Source of the DNA: Flavobacterium pallidum
GTDB taxonomy: Bacteria; Bacteroidota; Bacteroidia; Flavobacteriales; Flavobacteriaceae
Direction: 5' to 3'
Assembly (NCBI RefSeq): GCF_003097535.1
Contig: NZ_CP029187.1
Span: 1-64,000 of the forward strand
DNA length: 64,000 nt
Below the pieces are notes generated by a model. That model had not been told where the DNA came from. It saw only the letters and a program-made list of their open reading frames with translations, and made no database searches. Made by a program: the position numbers and the translations under genes. Shown in pieces: positions 1 through 7,713 of the stretch (the first letter of the stretch is position 1; each line of letters starts with the position of its first letter).

Positions 1-1428
1 ATGAACAAAACTGCGCAATCAGTATGGGAGAACTGTCTTCTTTTCATAAAAGATAATATCCAGGATCAGGCCTATAAAACCTGGTTCGAGCCGATTAAGT
101 CAGTAGAGTTAACCGACAATGCATTATACATCCAGGTACCCAGTAAATTCTTTTACGAATGGCTTGAAGAGCACTATGTCAAATTACTGAAAGTGGCCCT
201 CACTAAAGAACTCGGAAAAAACGCGAAGTTACTTTATAAAATCAAGATGGAAAACACTTATGGCAATAAACAACCGTTTACGGAACAATTGCCCAGTGCG
301 CACCGCTCCCCGATGAAAGCCCAGGAAGTCGATGCTCCATTCAAAAACCTGAACCCAGAACTCAAAAATCCATTTGTAATTCCGGGGATCAGGAACCTCA
401 AAATCGAATCACAGCTTAATGCCAATTATAGTTTTGACAATTTCCTTGAAGGAGACTCAAACAGGCTGGCACGTTCTGCAGGTATGGCCGTGGCTAACAA
501 ACCTGGCGGAACCTCATTCAATCCATTATTGATTTTTGGTGGTGTTGGATTGGGGAAAACCCACCTGGCCCATGCCATCGGTGTGGAGATTAAAGACAAA
601 TACCCTGAAAAAACGGTGCTGTACATTTCAGCCGAGATTTTCACCCAACAATATATTGATTCTGTTAAAAAGAATAACCGCAACGACTTTATCCATTTCT
701 ATCAGCTGATTGATGTGCTGATCATTGACGATGTGCAGTTCCTTTCCGGAAAAACAGGTACGCAGGATGTATTTTTCCACATCTTCAATTACCTGCACCA
801 GAATGGAAAACAGGTTATCCTGACTTCAGACAAAGCACCTGTGGATATGCAGGATATTGAGCAACGCTTATTATCCCGTTTCAAGTGGGGTCTTTCTGCA
901 GAATTACACCAACCTGATTATGAAACAAGGATTTCAATCTTAAAGAACATCCTGTATCGTGATGGTGTGGAAATGCCGGAAGAAATCATTGAATACGTAG
1001 CACGTAACATCAAATCGAATGTTCGTGAACTCGAAGGTGCCATCATTTCTTTAATTGCACAATCTTCATTCAATAAGAAAGAAGTTACACTCGATCTGGC
1101 GAAAGCCGTGGTGGAAAAATTCGTTAAGAATGTCAAACGTGAAATTTCAATTGACTACATCCAAAAAGTAGTTTCTGATTATTTCCAGCTGGACATCGAT
1201 ATGCTGCAATCAAAGACAAGAAAACGTCATGTTGTTCAGGCCCGTCAATTGGCCATGTTCTTTGCGAAGAAATTTACGAAAGCATCTTTGGCCAATATTG
1301 GTTCCCAAATCGGGGATCGTGACCACGCCACAGTGCTTCATGCGTGTAAAACTGTTGATAACCTGGTTTCAACAGATAAACAATTTAAAAAATTCGTGGA
1401 CGATATCCACAAAAAACTATCGTTGTAA
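1..1428 (+). CDS. dnaA: Chromosomal replication initiator protein DnaA
   Basis: DnaA is the AAA+ ATPase that binds DnaA boxes at the origin, opens the duplex and loads the replicative helicase. The 475-residue length is normal for the family. Walker A (GGVGLGKT) is at residues 180-187 and Walker B has its DD pair at 243-244. The C-terminal domain IV carries the DNA-binding signature DRDHATVLHA at 439-448. The N-terminal domain I (about 1-80) and a variable linker precede the ATPase. The ATG is the first base of the window, so promoter and upstream origin elements are not visible. Its stop TAA shares one base with the ATG of the next gene, which implies co-transcription and possible translational coupling with the phosphatase. 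Confidence 0.98.
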   Translation: MNKTAQSVWENCLLFIKDNIQDQAYKTWFEPIKSVELTDNALYIQVPSKFFYEWLEEHYVKLLKVALTKELGKNAKLLYKIKMENTYGNKQPFTEQLPSAHRSPMKAQEVDAPFKNLNPELKNPFVIPGIRNLKIESQLNANYSFDNFLEGDSNRLARSAGMAVANKPGGTSFNPLLIFGGVGLGKTHLAHAIGVEIKDKYPEKTVLYISAEIFTQQYIDSVKKNNRNDFIHFYQLIDVLIIDDVQFLSGKTGTQDVFFHIFNYLHQNGKQVILTSDKAPVDMQDIEQRLLSRFKWGLSAELHQPDYETRISILKNILYRDGVEMPEEIIEYVARNIKSNVRELEGAIISLIAQSSFNKKEVTLDLAKAVVEKFVKNVKREISIDYIQKVVSDYFQLDIDMLQSKTRKRHVVQARQLAMFFAKKFTKASLANIGSQIGDRDHATVLHACKTVDNLVSTDKQFKKFVDDIHKKLSL

Positions 1429-1895
1429 TGCCCGTAAGGATTTTAATGGTATGCCTGGGAAATATTTGCCGGTCACCACTGGCAGAAGGCGTTCTGGCTT
1501 CTAAATTACCAAGGGACAAATTCAGGGTTGACTCTGCAGGGACAGGAAATTACCATAGCGGTAAACAACCTGACCAACGCTCCATCAATATAGCAAACAG
1601 AAAAGGACTCGATATTTCGACGCAAAGGGCACGCCAGTTTAAAGCCGAGGATTTTGCAATTTATGACCATATTTACGTGATGGATCATAGCAACTTTCGG
1701 GATGTGATGCTTTTGGCGCCAAATAAAGAGGCCGGAAAGAAAGTTTCTTATTTGCTTGACGCATTATTCCCCGGCGAAAATGTAGATGTCCCGGATCCGT
1801 ATTTCGGATTGGAAAATGGCTTCGAAACAGTCTATGAAATGATTGATGAAAGCTGTACGCTCATAGCTGAAAAACTACTCAAAGAAGTCGAATAA
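1428..1895 (+). CDS. Low-molecular-weight protein-tyrosine phosphatase
   Basis: A cytoplasmic enzyme that hydrolyses phosphotyrosine through a cysteinyl-phosphate intermediate. The P-loop CLGNICRS lies at residues 9-16 (nucleophile C9, phosphate-binding R15 in the C-x5-R-S motif). The general acid is D123 in the DPYFG motif at 123-127. Length (155 aa) fits the family. The start is fixed by the TAATG overlap with dnaA and by the motif's usual place near residue 9. No kinase gene is adjacent, so the physiological substrate cannot be inferred. Pairing of dnaA with this gene is an arrangement I recall from flavobacteria, but I infer no functional link to replication. Confidence 0.95.
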   Translation: MPVRILMVCLGNICRSPLAEGVLASKLPRDKFRVDSAGTGNYHSGKQPDQRSINIANRKGLDISTQRARQFKAEDFAIYDHIYVMDHSNFRDVMLLAPNKEAGKKVSYLLDALFPGENVDVPDPYFGLENGFETVYEMIDESCTLIAEKLLKEVE

Positions 1896-1916
1896 CTTCT
1901 TATAACATCTTTTTTA

Positions 1917-2663
1917 ATGGCAAATCATTCGACCGGAAAACTATATTTAATTCCGACTACTTTGGGCGTAGCAGGCGATAATGATACTGCCAGACAATCC
2001 GAACCGATGGACGTTTTGCCGCATTCCGTAAAGCGGATTGTGGAATTGCTGGATATTTATATCGTGGAAAATGAAAAGACAGCACGTAAATTCATCAAAA
2101 GCATTGTTCCCGATAAGATACAAGCGAAGCTTCAATTAAGCGCCTTAAATAAGCACACCCAAACTTCAGAACATACTGAAATGATTAAGCCGTGCCTCGA
2201 AGGCAAGGACATCGGCCTGATGAGTGATGCCGGTTGTCCTGGCGTTGCCGATCCCGGCGCTGCGATTGTGAAACTGGCTCACGAAAAAGGCATTCAGGTG
2301 ATACCGATGGTGGGACCATCATCAATATTGCTGGCTATGATGGCTTCCGGGATGAATGGGCAGAGTTTTACTTTCAATGGATATTTACCCATAGATAAAT
2401 CCGAAAAGAAATCAGCGGTAAAGCAGCTTGAGAAATTGTCGGCCGATAAAAACCAATCGCAATTGTTTATAGAAACGCCTTACCGCAATAATAAAATGCT
2501 TGAGGATCTATTGCAAACACTGCATTCTGAAACACATTTGTGTATCGCTGCAGACATTACACTGCCCACAGAATTTATCAAAACACATCAAATCAAAGAC
2601 TGGAAAAAAGTCAAGGTTGATTTACAAAACCGCCCTGCGATTTTCATTATTCATAAAATGTAA
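1917..2663 (+). CDS. SAM-dependent methyltransferase, tetrapyrrole methylase / RsmI-like family
   Basis: A 248-residue cytoplasmic protein of the tetrapyrrole (corrin/porphyrin) methylase fold, which includes the 16S rRNA 2'-O-methyltransferase RsmI. The family motif SDAGCPGVADPG lies around residues 102-113, followed by a GPSS segment near 139. Unlike classical RsmI, the N-terminus opens with LYLIPTTLG and not a longer glycine-rich loop, so this may be the second flavobacterial family member and not RsmI itself. The substrate is uncertain. It follows the phosphatase after 21 bases and is probably in the dnaA transcription unit. It is closed by the hairpin at 2663-2688. Confidence 0.85.
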   Translation: MANHSTGKLYLIPTTLGVAGDNDTARQSEPMDVLPHSVKRIVELLDIYIVENEKTARKFIKSIVPDKIQAKLQLSALNKHTQTSEHTEMIKPCLEGKDIGLMSDAGCPGVADPGAAIVKLAHEKGIQVIPMVGPSSILLAMMASGMNGQSFTFNGYLPIDKSEKKSAVKQLEKLSADKNQSQLFIETPYRNNKMLEDLLQTLHSETHLCIAADITLPTEFIKTHQIKDWKKVKVDLQNRPAIFIIHKM

Positions 2664-2688
2664 AAGCCCCCGTCCGGAGGCTTTTTTT
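2663..2688. terminator. Bidirectional rho-independent terminator
   Basis: A GC-rich hairpin (AAAGCC-CCG / CGG-GGCTTT with a short loop) is followed by a run of seven T. It sits between the convergent methyltransferase and XRE regulator genes. The A-rich left side could serve the - strand gene as well. Confidence 0.85.
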
Positions 2689-2893
2689 ATTTCACATCGT
2701 CATCTTCCAATTGGAATATTTCTTCTACGGGCTTCTCAAAAAACCGCGCCAGCTTGAGTGCCAGGACCGTTGAAGGCACATACTTTCCGGTTTCCATTGC
2801 ATTGATGGTCTGCCGGCTTACCTGTATCTTATCTGCCAGATCTCCTTGCGAAATGGAAGCCATCGCCCTTAAAACCTTAAGATTATTCTTCAT
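2687..2893 (-). CDS. Small XRE-family helix-turn-helix regulator
   Basis: A 68-residue protein that is almost only a Cro/CI-type DNA-binding domain. The HTH covers about residues 14-40, with the SQGDLADKIQVSRQTINAMET recognition region, and a short acidic tail follows. I start it at the ATG at 2893; a GTG one codon upstream (2896) is also possible. It overlaps the end of the upstream membrane protein gene by 11 bases, so the two are translationally coupled. Pairs of a compact XRE regulator and a small multi-pass membrane protein are common in Bacteroidetes and Firmicutes. The palindromes over the shared promoter (3365-3419) suggest autoregulation, which is inference. Confidence 0.9.
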   Translation of the reverse strand: MKNNLKVLRAMASISQGDLADKIQVSRQTINAMETGKYVPSTVLALKLARFFEKPVEEIFQLEDDDVK

Positions 2894-3365
2894 CACTCGT
2901 GTCTTTTTTAAGTTGGTATAATTTATAATGGAACCTGATGATAAAAAAGAAAATCATCGTAAAAGTATTGTAAAACAACACATTCAGGAATGGGAAACCA
3001 TAAATGAACATGGCCAGGAACAGGATGATACCGTAATTCACATATACTGCCCAAACGAGGCTCTCATGCCTTATTTTGGAAATCAGTTCATCTTCATTCT
3101 TCAATCTTGAAAAGCAGATAAAAATCCCACCAATGATGAGGCAAAATAAAAGCAACTCATCAACGATACTATTGTTTATAAAAGCAAAAGCCTGGGATTT
3201 AGAGAATATATTATCGTCATTCACCAGAGTAAATACACGGCATACCAGATAATTGTCCGTGTTGATATTGAAAATCGATATGTACAGGCTGACCAGAAAT
3301 GCCGGAATAAATAAAATCCAGCCAATCTTTTTAAAAGGGTTTGGTAATAAAAATGGCATTTTCAT
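2883..3365 (-). CDS. Small four-helix membrane protein, partner of the XRE regulator
   Basis: A 160-residue inner-membrane protein of unknown function. Four hydrophobic segments are visible at about residues 14-33, 67-88, 105-124 and 127-145, with a charged loop KNEDELISKIR between segments 2 and 3. It is first gene of a two-gene unit with the XRE regulator. The layout resembles DUF2975-type membrane proteins paired with XRE regulators, but I cannot confirm family membership. A plausible role is membrane-linked modulation of the regulator, which is inference only. The ATG at 3365 is preceded by the promoter/operator region. Confidence 0.8.
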   Translation of the reverse strand: MKMPFLLPNPFKKIGWILFIPAFLVSLYISIFNINTDNYLVCRVFTLVNDDNIFSKSQAFAFINNSIVDELLLFCLIIGGIFICFSRLKNEDELISKIRHESLVWAVYVNYGIILFLAMFIYGFPFLNVLFYNTFTMIFFFIIRFHYKLYQLKKDTSDEE

Positions 3366-3420
3366 TGTCTAAAGTTTTAAAGTTTATTCAAATGTAAAAT
3401 AAACTTTACATATAGACAAA
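3365..3420 (-). promoter_or_regulatory. Promoter with nested palindromic operator of the XRE operon
   Basis: On the - strand a Bacteroidetes-type -7 element TACATTTG lies at 3396-3389, with TTTG at 3420-3417 about 21 bases upstream as the -33 element. Three inverted repeats overlap it: AAAGTTTAT/ATAAACTTT (3379-3387 and 3399-3407, perfect), TTGTCTA/TAGACAA (3365-3371 and 3413-3419, nearly the same centre, about 3392-3393) and TGTAAA-N6-TTTACA (3393-3410). The -7 box sits in the loop of the first palindrome, so a bound dimer would block RNA polymerase. The natural candidate ligand is the XRE protein encoded two genes downstream. Confidence 0.65.
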
Positions 3421-3462
3421 TATATTTTACAAAAAGAAAAGTTTTCTTTACTAAATAAAATT

Positions 3463-3503
3463 ACCCTTAACAATCATCGCTTTTTAGAATGATCGATAAG
3501 GGT
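3463..3503 (-). terminator. Hairpin downstream of the lysozyme-like gene, possible terminator
   Basis: Outer arms ACCCTTA (3463-3469) and TAAGGGT (3497-3503) and inner arms ATCAT (3473-3477) and ATGAT (3489-3493) form an interrupted stem with an 11-base loop. On the - strand it lies just past the stop of the gene at 3540 and is followed by a T-rich stretch. A TATATTTG box (3504-3511) directly beside it on + resembles a -7 element, but its -33 position reads TTT and no gene follows. Confidence 0.5.
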
Positions 3504-3539
3504 TATATTTGCAACAACGAACGTAATTGCAAGAATATA

Positions 3540-4178
3540 CTATCTGAAAACTACAGGATTGTCTTCAGCAATAATATGCGAGGTATCATAATCAGCGTAT
3601 TTCCTGAGATAACTCTTCAATGAAGTGCCGTAACCATCTACGATTTTCCTCTTTCCATCATATTTAAGGAATTTTTTTACAGAGCCCGCACCAAGCAAAT
3701 GTGCCGCTGCAAGCATTCCTGATTCGGTCATCCTGATCCCGGCAACAATTTTTCCTTCATACGCAGCAATTTCGTCCTTGAGTTCCCATTTGTTTTTAGC
3801 AATCAAAGCACTGAATGCCTTTTCCTGCAACTGTGGATTTCTCAAAAAAGCGGCATTGTCCTTAATCCCAACGGAACGCAAAGCACTCGCACCAAACTGG
3901 TACTTGCCCATATAACCGAACGAATTAATTAATTTGTACTGACCCTGAGACTCTTTGAAAGCAATGGCTTCTTTAAAACCGGTAAAGGATTTTCCGGTAT
4001 AAATCAGGTTTGAAAAAGGATAATCTGATAAATCCTTTGAAGGAAACTGCACGGAAGAAGGTTCATTTTCGGCAGTGGAGAACCACGATGGATTCTGATT
4101 TTTGGCAGCTTTAAAACCTGAGGAGATGAAAGCTACGATAAGGGTAATGCTAGTGTAATATATCCATTTTTTTAACAT
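3540..4178 (-). CDS. Membrane-anchored lysozyme-like (peptidoglycan-degrading) protein
   Basis: About 212 residues. An N-terminal hydrophobic helix (about 5-22, KKWIYYTSITLIVAFISSG) acts as signal anchor. The rest resembles a lysozyme/lytic-transglycosylase fold: a candidate catalytic glutamate in AIAFKESQGQY, then GYMGKYQFGASAL and a later helical region with AAHLLGAG. Such proteins cleave glycan strands in the periplasm or shape the wall. I chose ATG 4178, which places the hydrophobic helix at the start. A GTG at 4205 would add nine polar residues. It is separated from the operon to its right by 98 bases. Enzyme activity is inferred from the fold pattern only. Confidence 0.6.
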   Translation of the reverse strand: MLKKWIYYTSITLIVAFISSGFKAAKNQNPSWFSTAENEPSSVQFPSKDLSDYPFSNLIYTGKSFTGFKEAIAFKESQGQYKLINSFGYMGKYQFGASALRSVGIKDNAAFLRNPQLQEKAFSALIAKNKWELKDEIAAYEGKIVAGIRMTESGMLAAAHLLGAGSVKKFLKYDGKRKIVDGYGTSLKSYLRKYADYDTSHIIAEDNPVVFR

Positions 4179-4276
4179 AAATTGGTTTTCTTCCAAGTCT
4201 GTCACCCCGGGAAATTACTAAGGGACAAATATACGACAAATAATACAAAACTGAATATCAGCAAGTTAATATTTCC

Positions 4277-5221
4277 CTAAAAGTAAAATGCATGTACTTT
4301 GACCTTTCCTAAACCGTTGACCTCAAAGGCGGGAGCAGGAATCTTAATCGTGTTAAAAAGAGAAAAAACAGTCTTTAAAAAGTGGGATTTTGTCCTGATT
4401 TTTTCCAGATTCACGTCGAAACTAAGGTAAAATTGACGTGTTCTCGTCGGATATCCGCTCAAATCCGGTACAGCTTCCCCATTTCCGGAAACCAAACCGT
4501 CCGCACCATAGCCAACAGCTACATTAAACCACTTCGGAACCGCATTGCATTTGGTAAAAGCGTATAAATTGGCGGAAAGCCAATACGTCTGCCCATTATA
4601 ATCTTTTAAAAGCTGCTCCTGAAACGAAGTACCCAATACATCAGGCCTTAATTTTGCATAATGTGTCTGATGGAATGAAAACTTAGGAATAATGCGTTGT
4701 TCTTTCCAGAGTAATTCCTGCCCAATAAATAACGCTGTTCCTGATACATTCGCAACCATATCACCCGAAGACGCGCCCCATTCCGCCGAATAGCCATCAA
4801 AAACCTCAACGACGGTCAGGAATGCCAAACCGAGTGTACTGCCGTAAACAAGGCTGTTCTGCCGACTTACACCACTCCATCGTAAAGCCTCAAAGCCTGC
4901 TTTTCCAATATGGTAAGATGAATATACATGTCCAACCTTATCCATCTGAAGCCAATCGTTGTTGTCGTTGATGAAATGAAACGAACTTTGAGGGTAATCC
5001 TTATACCAAACCTGGCTTAAGCCCACCAATGTCCCAGTAGCCAAAACCGTTTCCGTTCCAATTACGAAATTTCGCCGCCCGGCATCCAGGGTGTCCGAAG
5101 GTGTAAGGAATGTATCAAATCCGCTTTGAGCAAAGACAATGGTGTTTACAAAGACAAACAGTAAGATGATGTGGTATCTTGAAGCCAAGACTATCTTTTT
5201 ATGCCCTGGCTGTTGATCCAT
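4277..5221 (-). CDS. DUF2279 family exported protein
   Basis: A 314-residue predicted envelope protein. A hydrophobic export segment follows a short basic N-terminus (about residues 15-31, ending in FAQ). The family core is SSFHFINDNNDWLQMDKVGHVYSSYHIGK at about 78-107; its aspartates and histidines are typical of DUF2279. Several glycine-rich helices (GLAFLTVVEVFDGYSAEWGASSGD) follow. Molecular function is unknown. The gene overlaps the last 31 bases of mltG in another frame, which indicates tight coupling to that cell-wall gene. The ATG at 5221 lies inside mltG; a later start would cut into the signal segment. Confidence 0.75.
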   Translation of the reverse strand: MDQQPGHKKIVLASRYHIILLFVFVNTIVFAQSGFDTFLTPSDTLDAGRRNFVIGTETVLATGTLVGLSQVWYKDYPQSSFHFINDNNDWLQMDKVGHVYSSYHIGKAGFEALRWSGVSRQNSLVYGSTLGLAFLTVVEVFDGYSAEWGASSGDMVANVSGTALFIGQELLWKEQRIIPKFSFHQTHYAKLRPDVLGTSFQEQLLKDYNGQTYWLSANLYAFTKCNAVPKWFNVAVGYGADGLVSGNGEAVPDLSGYPTRTRQFYLSFDVNLEKIRTKSHFLKTVFSLFNTIKIPAPAFEVNGLGKVKVHAFYF

Positions 5222-6231
5222 GCCACATATTTCTGGCGGTTCGCCTCATGTTGCGCTGGAGTGACAGCAAATTCATGGTAACCGAATTTGGTTACACTTG
5301 CACAGAAATAAATATAGTTGTGCTGTTCCGGATTTAATACCGCTTCAAGCGCTGTGATGTCCGGCATCGCAATAGGACCCGGCGGCAAACCTTCATACAT
5401 ATAAGTATTGTATGGCGAAACGGTCTGTAAATCTTTATTAAGCACCCTTTTAATAACAAGGCTGAAATCGTTGGCGTTTTTCTTCACGGCATAAATCACC
5501 GTCGGGTCGGCTTCGAGTTTCATGCCGCTTTTCAGGCGGTTTAAATAGACTCCGGCAACCCTTGGCCTCTCGTCTTTCTTCACCGTTTCCTTATGCACGA
5601 TGGAAGCCAACGCGGACACCTGCAATGGTGTCAGGTTTTGCTTTTCTGCCAATGCGATGCGCTCGGGTGTCCAGAACTTCCTGTATTCCTTTGCCATACG
5701 GTCACGGAATTTCTCCGCGTTCACATTCCAGAAAAATTCGTATGAATTCGGGATAAACATCGACAACACATTATCTTCCGTAAAGCCATTATCTGCTAAA
5801 AATTTCTTGTTGCGGAAGGCATTCAGCAAGGACAAACTATCGGCTTCGATCTGTTTTGAAACCCTCCCGGCGAGATCTTCAAGACGCTCCTGGTTATTGA
5901 ATGTCAGGTCGAAATGTACATTCTGGCGCAGCGAATTGATGATATCGTTACTGCTCATATCCTTCTTAATCAGGAACTTTCCTGACTTTACATTTTTATC
6001 GTATGACTTCTTTTCGGCAACCATCTTAAAACGGTCCATATCCTTTACCAAAGGTGCCATGATCGTCGTTACCTGATTAAAATCGGCATTCGTTGGAATA
6101 TACACGTACATTTCCTTTTGGTCAAAAGCGGTATTCGGTGCGAAGATTTTCCTGTACAACATATAGCCGTAAACTGAAGCGGCTGTAACAATAACAAGTG
6201 ATAAGATGATGAGTAATTTCTTAGGTTTCAA
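5191..6231 (-). CDS. mltG: Endolytic murein transglycosylase MltG (YceG-like)
   Basis: MltG is an inner-membrane lytic transglycosylase that cuts nascent glycan strands and sets their length. The 346-residue protein has one N-terminal membrane helix (about 5-24) and a YceG catalytic domain. The catalytic glutamate is E215 in the ASIVHKET motif (209-216), followed by ERPRVAGVYLNRL and the substrate-site signature YEGLPPGPIAMP. Length and motif spacing are standard. It is third in the leftward unit dapF-GNAT-mltG-DUF2279, 11 bases after the acetyltransferase. The adjacent dapF supplies meso-diaminopimelate for the same wall, so a cell-wall theme is plausible. Confidence 0.95.
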   Translation of the reverse strand: MKPKKLLIILSLVIVTAASVYGYMLYRKIFAPNTAFDQKEMYVYIPTNADFNQVTTIMAPLVKDMDRFKMVAEKKSYDKNVKSGKFLIKKDMSSNDIINSLRQNVHFDLTFNNQERLEDLAGRVSKQIEADSLSLLNAFRNKKFLADNGFTEDNVLSMFIPNSYEFFWNVNAEKFRDRMAKEYRKFWTPERIALAEKQNLTPLQVSALASIVHKETVKKDERPRVAGVYLNRLKSGMKLEADPTVIYAVKKNANDFSLVIKRVLNKDLQTVSPYNTYMYEGLPPGPIAMPDITALEAVLNPEQHNYIYFCASVTKFGYHEFAVTPAQHEANRQKYVAWINSQGIKR

Positions 6232-6242
6232 TTGGTATGGTA

Positions 6243-6776
6243 TTAAAATTGATGATTTATTAATTGGTAAAGGGCTTCATCCCTGTACCTTCCGCCGATC
6301 AGGTTCCATTGCTCTTTCACTCCGATCCTGCGGAAGCCAAAATTAGTAAAAAGCTTAATACTTGGCTCATTTTCGGTATCAATATTCGCATACACCTGGT
6401 GCAGGTTCAATTTCGAAAAAGCATATTGTATCAAAAGGCCTAAAGCTTCAGTACCGGCACCTTTATTCCTGTCTTTGCTTGCCTGTATCAGTATTCCGAT
6501 GCCCGCGCGATGGTTCTTCGGATCGTATTCAAACAAATCGATAAGCCCTATCGGGACAGGATTGTCATGGTAACAGATGGCCAGGCGCAATTGTTTCGCC
6601 TCGAAAATATCCTGCTGTGCATTTTCAAGGTATTGACGGATCAGGTAATAACTATAAGGAGTGTGGGTATTGCTGACATGCCAGATGCTTTCGTCATTCT
6701 CGACATCATAAATGAAATCCAGGTCTTCGGGTTCGAGTGCACGCAGGCGGATGTTGTCTCCTTTTAATGTGATCAT
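6243..6776 (-). CDS. GNAT family N-acetyltransferase (RimJ/RimL/SpeG type)
   Basis: About 177 residues. The protein opens with MITLKGDNIRLRALEPEDLDFIY, characteristic of the RimJ/RimL-like subgroup. The acetyl-CoA pyrophosphate loop is RNKGAG near residue 102, and the C-terminus has the NxxSIKLFTNFGFRRIG pattern (conserved asparagine and phenylalanines). It transfers an acetyl group from acetyl-CoA to an amine; the substrate (protein N-terminus, polyamine or small molecule) cannot be told. I start it at ATG 6776, four bases after the restored dapF stop at 6781. The upstream alternative at 6809 lies inside dapF. Confidence 0.9.
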   Translation of the reverse strand: MITLKGDNIRLRALEPEDLDFIYDVENDESIWHVSNTHTPYSYYLIRQYLENAQQDIFEAKQLRLAICYHDNPVPIGLIDLFEYDPKNHRAGIGILIQASKDRNKGAGTEALGLLIQYAFSKLNLHQVYANIDTENEPSIKLFTNFGFRRIGVKEQWNLIGGRYRDEALYQLINHQF

Positions 6777-6780
6777 GGTA

Positions 6781-7562
6781 TCAGATCTGGAATTCTCCTT
6801 TAAACACAAATGTGGCAGGCCCTTTTAAGAATACATTCGAATACACGCCTTCGTTTACAAAGAAGGACACTTCCAACTTCCCCCGGGAACGTTCAGTGTT
6901 ACCTTGTCAGCATGGGTTTTGCCTAAAGCATGCATCGCAATCGCAACCGCAGTCACGCCGGTACCACAGGATAGTGTCTCATCTTCTACGCCCCTTTCAT
7001 AAGTGCGTACCTTGAAAGCGGTGTCATTTTCCTGTTCTACAAAATTGACGTTGCTGCCTTTCTGCCCATATAAATCAGAATAACGCACTTTGGCGCCATT
7101 GTTTTTCACATCAGTTGAAAGTACGTTTTCGACGAGTTCCACATGGTGTGGCGAACCCGTATCCAGGTATACATATTCCGGAGTGATTGTCAAGGAATCC
7201 ACGTCTTTCATCTGCAATGAGACGATGCCTTTTTCATAAATGGTAGCATAATGCGCGCCATCGGTAGCGATGAAAGTCGTTTCAACGTCAATGATATCGA
7301 GTTTTTTAGCAAATGCGACCAGGCACCTTCCGCCATTACCGCACATCGAACTTTCATTGCCGTCGGAATTGAAATACACCATCCTGAAATCATAATCGGG
7401 ATCGTTTTCAAGCAAAATCAACCCATCGGCACCAATTCCGAAACGGCGGTCGCACAATCGTTCCACCAGTTTGATATCCGCTTTCGGAAATTCGCCGGAA
7501 CGGTTGTCAATCATGACAAAATCGTTGCCCGTGCCCTCATATTTACTGAACTCAATCTTCAT
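6781..7562 (-). CDS. dapF: Diaminopimelate epimerase DapF (single-base frameshift near the 3' end)
   Basis: DapF interconverts LL- and meso-diaminopimelate, the last steps toward the wall cross-linking residue and lysine. The two catalytic cysteines are present: C74 in SMCGNGGRC and C199 in LSCGTGV. The N-terminal KYEGTGNDFVMIDN signature is intact. As read, the frame closes early at 6855 after NVPGGSWKCPSL. Adding one base in the run at about 6878-6884 restores KLEVSFFVNEGVYSN and a normal C-terminus ending at 6781, giving 260 residues. The restored stop lies four bases before the GNAT start. dapF is essential in most bacteria that use this pathway, so a sequencing deletion is more likely than real loss. 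It is first gene of the leftward operon. Confidence 0.92.
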
Positions 7563-7597
7563 TGGAAAGCATCGTTTTACAGGTTAAAAACGCCTTT

Positions 7598-7627
7598 CAA
7601 AGGTACGAATATTATAACAGAAAGTTA
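7598..7627 (-). promoter_or_regulatory. Candidate dapF operon promoter
   Basis: The - strand reads TACCTTTG at 7605-7598, a perfect TAnnTTTG -7 box 36 bases before the dapF ATG. The -33 position 19 bases upstream does not read TTG, so support is one-sided. Confidence 0.4.
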
Positions 7628-7654
7628 AACCGTGTTAATCAGGTGTTAAACCGT

Positions 7655-7684
7655 TTTTTCGAAAAAGTAAATCCTATAATTTTG
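7655..7684 (+). promoter_or_regulatory. Candidate promoter of the DegP-like protease gene
   Basis: A TAATTTTG box (7677-7684) matches the Bacteroidetes -7 consensus and lies 29 bases before the ATG at 7714. Nineteen bases upstream the -33 element reads TTT in place of TTG. It is divergent from the dapF promoter within the same 151-base gap. Confidence 0.5.
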
Positions 7685-7713
7685 CCGTTAAATAACTTAA
7701 ATATATACTACAA

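Noticed and set aside
1400..1412. A TATCCACA word resembling a DnaA box at the end of dnaA.
   Set aside because: A single imperfect copy inside coding sequence, without a cluster or AT-rich unwinding region; no origin can be called.
1229..1504. Open frames overlapping dnaA on both strands.
   Set aside because: They lie wholly or mostly inside dnaA and the phosphatase gene, lack family features, and have codon patterns of shadows.
3504..3542. TATATTTG box on + plus TTGCAA repeats, possible small RNA.
   Set aside because: The -33 element is imperfect, the box abuts a terminator-like hairpin, and the downstream sequence is simply antisense to the lysozyme-like gene.
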